Positions 55,547-64,000 of a stretch of DNA of 64,000 nt are shown here, one piece after another. The stretch comes from Rapana venosa (Eukaryota > Mollusca > Gastropoda > Neogastropoda > Muricidae). The position numbers and the translations under genes are program-made. Within the stretch, counting starts at the first letter, position 1. Each line of letters opens with the position of its first letter. The stretch is from the NCBI GenBank assembly GCA_028751875.1, contig CM054135.1, forward strand, positions 66,406,337-66,470,336, given 5' to 3'. The notes under the pieces are model-generated. The model did no database searches and had not been told where the DNA came from. It saw nothing but the letters and a program-made list of their open reading frames with translations.

Positions 55547-57003
55547 TTACAGGTAGTGTGTGTAGGTACTATGGTATTTGAAAAATTTGCTTGTGTGTTT
55601 GTGATTTTGAATCAGTATTTGCTCTCCTTTTGTGAGGGTGTGTAGTGGTATGTGTATCTCAATCTGCTGTAATGTCCACCGAGAGTTATGCTTGCTAGCT
55701 CGCCTTCTGACCCATTTGACACAGCAATGCAAGACTACATTAAGGTCCTTGGGATGAACTATAACGAGTCGTAGATGCGAAACCTGCAAGACACACGTGC
55801 CGGACCAAAAAGCTGTTACGCTGGAAGAATCAGAGACCATGTAGTGCAGTGGGTAAGACTACAATTTAAAACCCATAGCATAAAAGAAACATTGTTAAAA
55901 CACACGCAAGATCCTCCTGAGCTGATTTGTTCTTAAAGACGGCACCCTGAGATGACACCTCAACATTATAACTGGTAGACCTATAGAAACGGCACCTGGC
56001 ATGAATGCTCAAATTAAAAAAATGCTGTGAAATGGAAAGTGCAGCATTGAAATTGACACCTGCAAATTTACAGCTCTTGGAGCAATAAAAACCCTGCAGT
56101 GGTGTGAGGACTACACTGCAAAAATTATGTTGACTAGTTTGGAATGATGAAACTGTAGATGCACCCTGTTCTTGTACCTAGAAGAACTAAGAATGTTCTC
56201 CGTCCTAGGTACTTCATGCCTAGGATGAGCTACGAGCAAGTGCAACACCATCAGTCGTTGAGAATGCATGTGCTGTTGTTACTTAGGGTTGGGCAATCAC
56301 AAGCTTATATTTGAAGATTTCGGAATGCGTACTTTGTCACACAATATATCTAATATTGACGAGACTGGAAAGTTCTGTAAGTAAGCAGTTTGCGTAATGG
56401 CTTTTTTTCCTTAAAGAGCTAGCTATAACCATAGGCGTAAAGGCTTTAGAAGTTATTGTTCTCACTTACATGAGAGTACAGGTCAATGTAAGCGTTTGCT
56501 TGCATGAAAACAATGGACTGAGATTGGCATCTTGCACATCAATTTGCACAAGAAGGAAGGAGCGTAGATGGTTAAGACGTTTGCTTGCACAAGTAACGGT
56601 GGAGGATTTGGGTTTGATTGCAGCCTCGCCTTCTTCCCAGTTTGACCAAACAAATGGAACTGAATGTCAAGTCCTTGGATGAGCTAGTAAACCGAGGTCC
56701 TGGCGAACGCAAAGAAACATCTTGGACACGTTAAAAATCTGTTCCGCGTTCGAAGAGTCGGCTTTGTGCCGGTGGGAAAGATGACAAAATTTAAAAAACG
56801 TTCCACGTGGAATAAAAAATCCATAAAAAAAGAATCATCTGAGCGCTTTGATTTGTTGCTTTACAAGATTCAACGTATTAAATTCCTCATTTTTTTATGA
56901 TTAACTACGGCACTGTCCATGTATGCTATAATTTAAAATTGTTTTAACAGAATAGTGCGTTTTAATTTGAAACAGTTTTATTACCTGTTGAGTGGAGGAA
57001 TGT
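55547..57003 (+). repeat. Array unit 4
   Basis: 15-bp block about 55678-56205 with a scrambled start: SINE-body-like words ('GGTCCTTGGGATGA', 55744-55757) appear among repeat units, so parts may be mis-merged reads. SINE remnant 56560-56830, LINE tail 56840-56895. Confidence 0.8.
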
Positions 57004-58547
57004 TACAGGTGTGTGTGTAGGGTACTTAGCGTTTTAAATTTGTTTTAACGTGGTTTGTGTAATTGTTGAATATATTGCTGTTTCTCCTTTTTGTCTTGTG
57101 TACGTATGTGTGTCTCAATCTGTGTATTGTGTCCACCTAGAAGACTACAGCCTGCAAGACTACAGCCTGCTGACCGCAATAGAAGACAGCAATCCTGCAA
57201 GACTAACCTTACACGGGTACAGCCTGCAAGACATGATAAAAGACGACAACTGCAAGACGACCTGCCGGACACGAGAAGACGATACGCTGGAAGACATCTA
57301 AGACAACACCATGTAAGTGACAGCCTGTGAGACTACAGTGTGTCCATAGCAAAGACATGATTGTGTAAACATACACCCTGCAAGACTCACCCTGCATGAC
57401 CCATAGAAGACGGCGGGCCTGGAAGATGACACACTGCAAGACAAAACTGGTAGACCCATAGAAGACGACAGCCCTGGAAGATGACGCTTTCAAAGAACAA
57501 GCTGCTGGAGACATGAGAAAGGACAGCATGAAAGATGACACCATGCAAGACTACAGCCTCCTGGACACAATAACAGACGACGCCTGCAAGAGGACAGCCT
57601 AGAAGACTACACCCTGCAAAACACCATATGATGGACCAGCTTGGAAGATGACACCTGCAAGACTGCACCTGCTGTACACATAGAAAAGAACACCCTAAAG
57701 TATGTTCCCGTCCTAGGTACTTCAATGCCTGGGATGAGGCACGAGCAATGCAGCATCCAATCAGGTACGTTGAGATGTCATGTGCTGTTGTTGTTGTTGT
57801 TGTTGTTGGGCAATCCACAGCTTATATTCTGAGAGTTTTCAGGAAGATTGCGTACTTTGTCACACAATATATCTAATATGACTGAGACTGGAAACGTGTC
57901 CTGTAAGTAAGCAGTTTGCGTAATGCCTTTTTTTTCTAAAGAAGCTGCTATAACCATAGGCGTACTATGGCTTTAGAAGATTATTGTTTCTCCTTACATG
58001 GAGAGTACAGGTCAGTGGAAGCTTTGTCATTGTGAAAACAATTGAAGATGAGCTTGGATTTGCCTACATCAGTAATTTGCACAATAAGGAAGGTGGTAGG
58101 ATGCGATTAAGACACTTGCCTCCCAACAAGTAAACGGTGAGGTTGTGGGTTGATTGCCAGCCTCGCCTTTCTTCCCAGTTTGACCAAACATGGAAGTGAA
58201 TGTCAAAGTCTTGAAGACTTAACCGAGTCCGTGTGCGAAACGCATGAAGAACATCTTGCGCCACGTTAAAATTTGTTCCGCTGTTCGAAAGAGTAGGCTA
58301 TTGTGGCGGTGGGAACAGATGACAAAATTTTAAAACCGCTACACGTGGGAAAAAAAATCATTAAGAAAAAAATCATCTGAGCTTTGATTTGTTGCTTTAC
58401 CAGATTCAACGCTATATAAATTCCATACATTATTATTTTATGATTAACTACTGCACTGTCCATGTATGCTATAATTAAAAAATGTTTTAATCAGAATAGT
58501 GCGGTTTAATTTGACAGTTTTATTACCTGTTTGAGTTGGAGAATGTT
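57004..58547 (+). repeat. Array unit 5
   Basis: The longest and one of the cleaner units after unit 1. 15-bp block about 57138-57710, (TTG)n at 57785-57806, SINE remnant 58085-58350, LINE tail 58375-58440. Confidence 0.85.
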
Positions 58548-59928
58548 ACAGGTGTGTGTGTAGGGTACTTATGCGTATTTAAATTGTCGGGTACGTGTTT
58601 GTGTAATTGTTGAATATATTGGCTGTTTCCTTTTGTGTCTGTGTGTACGTATAGTGTGTCTAATCTGTGTATGTGTGTCACCCTAGAAGACTACAGCTGC
58701 TAAGCTACAGCTGCTGACCGCCATAGAAGACAGCATCCTGCAAGACTACACCTTACACGGGTAACTGCAAGACATGATAAAGACGCAACCTGCAAGGACA
58801 CTGTGCGGACAAAAGAGAAGACGATACGCTAGAAGACATTCTAGACAACACATGAAAAGATGACAGCCTGGTAAGACTACAGTGCTCCTTCTCCAGTTTA
58901 CAAAAGACATATTGTGTTAGAAACTTAACACCCCTTGCAACGACTCCACTGCATGACACATAAAATGACGCCTGTCGAAGTTTTGGACGACCTGACAAAG
59001 AAAACAACCTGGTGACCCATAGAAGACGACAGCCCCTGGAAGATGACAGCTTTCAAGACTACAGCCTGTGGAGACAATGGAAAGGGAAGCATGAAATGAT
59101 GACACCTGCAGACTACAGCCTCCTGGACACAATAACAGACGACGCTGCAAAGAGACAGCCTAGAAGACTACCTGCAAAACACCATATGAATGGACAGCTT
59201 GAGATGACAGCTGCAAGGACTGCACCTGGTGTACAGCATAGAAAAGAACCCTTAAAACTGTTCCGTCCTAGGTACTTCAATGCTGAGGATGAGGCACGAG
59301 CAAGTGCAAGCATCCAATCAGGTACGTTGAGAATGTCAGTGCTGTTGTTTTGTTGTTGTGTTGTGGGCAATCACAGCTAATATTCTGAGATTTTCAGAAG
59401 AGCGACTCCACAAAATCAAACTAACGGAAGGCTTAAGTACATTTGTAAGGCCTTTTTCAAGAGTGCCGAAACAAGGGACATGCTTGAAGATTATGTCCTT
59501 AAGAGAAGCGTAAGTAACGTTGTCATTGCTAAAAAATGATGTGTGATTGAGTTCACATCAGTAATTTGCAAGGAGAGAGATGAAGACGTTGCCGCCAAGA
59601 TGAACCGTAGGAGCTTGTTGCAGCCCCTTTCCAGTGCCCAAGATGAACTTTCAAGAAAGTCCTTGGGAGACATAACGAGGACCATGGAAGCATGACACCT
59701 GCAACTAAAACCTTGCCATTTCGAACGAGTGCATTGGGCGTGGAACAAATGACAAAATTCAAAAACATACAGGAAAAAATCATGAAAAACACTAGCGCTT
59801 GATTTGTAGCTTTAAAGATCACCTAAAAATTTCCATCAGTATTTTATCTGAGGATAGCACGCAGTGCAATTTCAAAATGTTTAATGATGTGCGGTTTATT
59901 TAGTTTTGTACCGTTATTGAGAGTGTTA
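58548..59928 (+). repeat. Array unit 6
   Basis: 15-bp block about 58683-59265. From about 59390 the loss of bases becomes severe, and the SINE and tail are barely recognisable. Confidence 0.8.
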
Positions 59929-61108
59929 CAGGGTTGGTATGTACTTATCTATTAAATTTGGCTTGACTGTTGAATTGTGTCATTGGTTAGCTTTTGTTTA
60001 GTGCCTTATTTTCTAAAGTTTGTTCACCTAGAGATACAGGCCTGAAGATACGCCTGTCGCCTTACAGAGAGTCCGCAGTAACCTTCAGGTAAGCCGAAAA
60101 TGAAAGAGAAACTGCAGACACACGGAACAAAGAAGAGGTGTGAGATTAAGACTACCTGAAAGACACGTAGTGTGTGCTCCATAGCCTTAACAGTTTAAAA
60201 AATAACTGCAAATCACCTGGGATGAGACTAAAGACGAGCCGGTGTGCACCGCAAGAAAACTTGGCCCCTTAAAACGTCCGCCCTGGAAGAAAGTTAAGCT
60301 ATGCTGTGGGATGGAACAGGAAGAAAATTAAACCCCGATACAGTGGAAAATAAAAACCTAAGAGTCACTAGAAGACTACTGCAAAACATATGAATGGCAG
60401 CTTGATAGCTTGCAAACTGACCATGTGTACAATAGAAAAAACACTAAATTTTCTCCTAGGTATTAATGATGAGACAGCAATAAGCTCCAATCATAGTTGA
60501 AATGTTGTGTATGTGATGTTGTTTGCAATCAGCTTTATTTCTGAAGTTTTAGGAAGATGCTATTGTCCACATTTTAATGACTGAACTGGAAATTTGTTAT
60601 GTAGTGTTTGCGTAATGCTTTTTTTCTCAAGAAGCTTGCTACCATGGTACTATGGTTAGAAGATTATTTTTCTTACATGGGGTCAGCTATGAAGCTTGCA
60701 TGTGAAAACATGATGTGCTGGACGTTGAACATCAGATTTGCACAAGAAGGTGTAGGTGTAACGTTTGTGCACAAGTAAGGGGTTGTGTAAAATCCACCTG
60801 CCTCTTCCCAGTTGCCAAAAAATGGAGAATGAAAGCTGGGAGACATAAACCGAGCCTGTGAACGCTGAAGAAATCTCCCATAAAATCTTTCGCCTGTTGA
60901 AAGTTATGACGTGGAACATGAAAACTTTAAAAACCGAACTGGAAAAAAATTGAAAAAAAAACATGCGACCTTGTTGTGCTTTACAAGATCAACGCTATAA
61001 ATCCACTTATTATATGATTAACACTCACTGCAATGAGCATAATTAAAAAATTGTTAATCAGACTAGTGCGTAATCTTGGAACCATTATAACCTTGATGGA
61101 GGAATGTT
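59929..61108 (+). repeat. Array unit 7, heavily eroded
   Basis: Only about 1.18 kb. Words such as 'TTGCGTAATG', 'TTGCACAAGAAGG' and 'TTTACAAGATCAACGCTATA' keep the unit order, so the shortening is spread over the whole unit. Confidence 0.75.
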
Positions 61109-62234
61109 CAGGTGTCTTGTAGGTACTTATCGATTTAAATTTGGTGACGTGTAATGCTTGAATTGGTTTCCCTTTGGTCGTGTACGTATTTCAATCGTTT
61201 GTTAACCAGAAGATAGCTAAGACTAAGTGACCCCATAGATGAAGCATTGCAGCTACTTGGGTGCTGTGAATGTAAAACACACTGAAACGAACGTTTCGGA
61301 CAAGAGAGACTCGCAAAATCTAAGACAACCTGGTAAGTGAGCCTGTAAGACTACAGTTGTCTGCTAAGCTTTTTTAAAAACCCTTAACTCAGCCGAAGCT
61401 TAGAAGAGTATGGTTTACTACCTGCAAGACAACAATGGTAGACCATAGGGAACCCCGAATGACAGTTTCATATTGCCTACAGGAAATTGACATAGGAGGA
61501 GGATACTGAAGACTTGCCCTGGACACAATAAACGGAGCTGCAGGGGATGCCAGCCTCCCTTCAAACACTTGAAAGAACAGGTTGAAGTGCAAGTCCTGGA
61601 TGACCTTAACCCATGAAGAACCTAAAAATGCTTGCTCAATGCTAAGATGCCGTAGAAGGAGTCATCGGTTGGTGGAAAGTAGTCTTTATTGTTAAGGCAA
61701 TACACTAATATTCTAAATAAAAAATGGACTTTTAATTTTATTATAACGTAAAATCCTTAATTATTGATTATATTGCCTTTGTTTCTCAAGTTGCTATAAA
61801 AGTTTTGATTAGAATATGGGTTTTTTACAGTTTAGTACTGTTGTTTGGAAAATTAAGTGTGATTGGATTTTGCCTATCATTAAATTTGCCTTGTAGTGGT
61901 GTTGGTGGTTAAGGCGTTTCTCCGTACGGTGGGTTGGTTTGGTTCAACCTGCTTTTTCCCATACCAAAAGGAACAGCTGCAAAGTCCTTGGACGCATAAA
62001 ACGAGTCCTGCAACACATAAAACTGGCACACTAAAAATTAACGATCGAACGAGCACGTGCCGGTGAAAGAGACAAAATTAAAACGCTAAGAAAAAAACCA
62101 TTAAAAAAATCACTGAGCTTATTGTGCTTTAAGATTAAAGCTATATTAAATATATACCCTGAACTCCACCTGTAACCTAAATAGAAGTTGAACGAAAGTG
62201 CGTATAACTGGTAATCCCCTAGTAGGAGGACTGG
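61109..62234 (+). repeat. Array unit 8, heavily eroded
   Basis: Same order of words, about 1.13 kb. Much of the 15-bp block has lost its period. Confidence 0.7.
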
Positions 62235-63071
62235 AAGTGTGCTTTAAGGTACTAGCTTTAAAATTGGGTGTTTGTAAAATGATTTCCTGTTCCTCTGTGG
62301 TCATATAGTGCCCTGTGTAGGGACCACCTAGAAGACTACACCTGCAAACTCCAGCTGGACAGCCTAGAAGAAAGCTGCAAGACTACCCTTACGGCTGTAA
62401 CATGAAAAGAACAACCTAAGAACGTACCCGTCGGACCAAGGAGAGAGAAGGGAAGCATCCAATACCTGAAGATGAAGCTGTAAGCTCGTTGTCTTGTATA
62501 GTTGTTGTGAAATCCATTAAATTCCACTCATGGACACATGAGATGCACCAAATACCTAAGACAAACTGGAGACGCTGAAGGACAGTCGAGGCTTTTCAGA
62601 CTACAGCTGCTAGACAAGAAGGGACTAAGATGAAAAATCCTACTGGACACTACAGGACGCCCTGCAGAGGACAGCCTAGAAGATACACTGCAAACCATAT
62701 GAAGACAGCTGGAATGTGACATAAGGACTGCACTGTTACACTAAAAACACCAAGAACTGTTCCGTTGGTCTTATCGCCTGAGGCGCATGGCATGACCAAT
62801 CAGGACTTTGAATGTCATGTGTTTGGTGTTGTTGTTGGGGACCCGGCATATTCTGAGAGTTTCAGGAGAGCGTACTTTGTCACATATTCAAATGACTAGC
62901 TGGAAGTGTCTGTAAGAGACGTAATCCTTTTTTTCTCAGGAAGCTTGATCCTAAAAAATGTTTGAGCTTTGTTTTCTTACAAGTCAGTTAATTTCATTAA
63001 AATTATGATATAACTGCCTCATCAGTTTTAAATAGAAGTAGGGGTTAATTTGAAATAACGTAGTTGGGTGT
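62235..63071 (+). repeat. Array unit 9, heavily eroded
   Basis: About 0.84 kb. The 15-bp block is recognisable at 62330-62750, followed by 'CTGAGAGTTTCAGGAG', and the SINE and tail are missing. Confidence 0.65.
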
Positions 63072-64000
63072 TCAGGTTTCTTGCAAATGTGAAATTGGAT
63101 AATATAACGTTCTGCGGGAACTTGGCCTAATCTTGTATGTCAAGAAGCTAGTCGGGACTACATGTAACCACCATGAAAACATCTAAAAACTTACGTAGTG
63201 ACTTAAAAGCCATAATCAACTTAAAGAAAGACGACTGAGATTTAAAAAAACAGAATAGCGTTAATACAGTTCCTAGTAAGAATGTTGTGTTACTGATTAT
63301 GTGCTGACGGTGAGTGAAGGCTCCTGTAACCATAAGAGCCCCTGAAGATACACTCAAGACTACCTGCTGGCCATAAAGACAGCTGAAGAACCCTCAGACA
63401 GCCTCGGACAATAAAAGACGCCCTGCAAGAGACGCAAAACACCGAAACACCAAATAAACACTGGAGATGACAGCCTGAAGCACTGTGCCCATAAAAGAAC
63501 ATAAAAACTCCCAGACTCACCTATGACCAGAATGCAGCTAAATGACTGAGAAATTTTTGGTGGGCAATACAGCTTAATTTCGAGTTTAAATGAGCACATT
63601 AAAGAAATGAAGTGCTTAACAAGCAGTGCCCTAAAGACTTCACCAACCATTTTAAATAGTCCTGAGATACGTGACACTGAAGAAACTGATTTTGTGGTTC
63701 AACCGATGACAGAAGAAGGAAGATCTAGACGTTGTGCCTTTGTGTTGTTGTTGGGCACGCTTTCTAGTTTCAAATGGTACTTCAAATTAATATACGAGGA
63801 GTGTCAAGTAAGATTTCGTTATAAATTCCATACATTATTCATTATTATGATTAACTACTAGCACACATGTCATGTATGACGAGCATTAATTAAAAAATTG
63901 TTGTTAATTCTCGAGATATGCGGTTTAATTTGACAGTTTTTATCTACCTGCTTGAGTTTGGAGGAATGGTACAGGTGTTGTTCAATATGCTGTAGCCACA
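63072..64000 (+). repeat. Array unit 10 and start of unit 11
   Basis: A poor match at 63072-63600, with 15-bp-type words at 63340-63510. The LINE tail 'TATAAATTCCATACATTATT' is clear at 63820-63840, followed by a new leader (ACAGGTGTTGTT) at 63971. Confidence 0.6.

Larger units (their letters stand above)
47330..64000 (+). repeat. Tandem array of a ~1.5-kb composite unit
   Basis: The landmark 'ACAGGTGTGTGTGTAGGGTACTT' or its remnant recurs near 47334, 51091, 52600, 54047, 55549, 57006, 58549, 59929, 61109, 62235, 63072 and 63971. Full-quality units are about 1.45-1.55 kb. Order within a unit: GT-rich leader ending in a CACCCTAG, a 15-bp periodic block (about 560 bp), 'CCTAGGTACTTCAATGCC' spacer, a (TTG)n stretch, 'GGGCAATCCACAGCTTAATA', a 350-bp spacer, a type B SINE remnant, a CR1-like tail, and a return to the leader. 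The array continues past the window. Confidence 0.9.

Overview
The window looks like intergenic or intronic DNA from a large, repeat-rich animal genome, most plausibly a marine gastropod or another mollusc. I infer this from the many tRNA-headed SINEs, degenerate non-LTR retrotransposons (RTE-like, CR1/L2-like and RNase H-bearing I-like), very dense CA/CT/GA/GACA microsatellites, and the absence of bacterial-style genes. The species cannot be read from the sequence. I found no intact host protein-coding gene, no rRNA gene and no functional tRNA gene.

Layout. About 1-14.1 kb holds three diverged copies of one roughly 4 kb segment in the same orientation (A1, A2, A3), enlarged differently by microsatellites and SINEs. 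Short pieces of the same family recur at 16.34 and 17.86 kb. From 7.6 to 25 kb there are SINEs of at least four kinds. They include a 293-bp element at 13.35 kb that joins a tRNA-type A box to a 5S-rRNA-type promoter between perfect 10-bp target-site duplications. Stretches near 21.5-22.6 and 25.1-26.2 kb look like poor-quality, homopolymer-inflated consensus.

From 26.2 to 38 kb retrotransposon remains dominate: a broken but nearly full-length RTE-like element (endonuclease plus reverse transcriptase), a CR1-like 3' end, an RNase H-bearing LINE 3' end, and a 5'-truncated RTE-like copy whose reverse transcriptase frame is nearly open. From 42.5 to 46 kb there is a nest. An RNase H LINE (minus strand) is split by a CR1-like element (plus strand), which is itself split by 1.8 kb of microsatellite-rich DNA.

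From 47.3 kb to the end the window is a tandem array of a composite unit of about 1.5 kb (at least ten full units plus a partial one). Each unit carries a degenerate 15-bp periodic block that reads as an acidic pentapeptide repeat on the plus strand, a spacer, a SINE remnant, and a CR1-like LINE tail. The first unit is interrupted by a third RTE-like LINE. Past about 52.1 kb the units differ mainly by missing single bases and shrink steadily (1.54 kb to about 0.84 kb), which points to uncorrected sequence as much as to biology.

The recurring theme is mobile elements seeding or decorating tandem repeats. Nothing here amounts to a cooperating set of functional genes.
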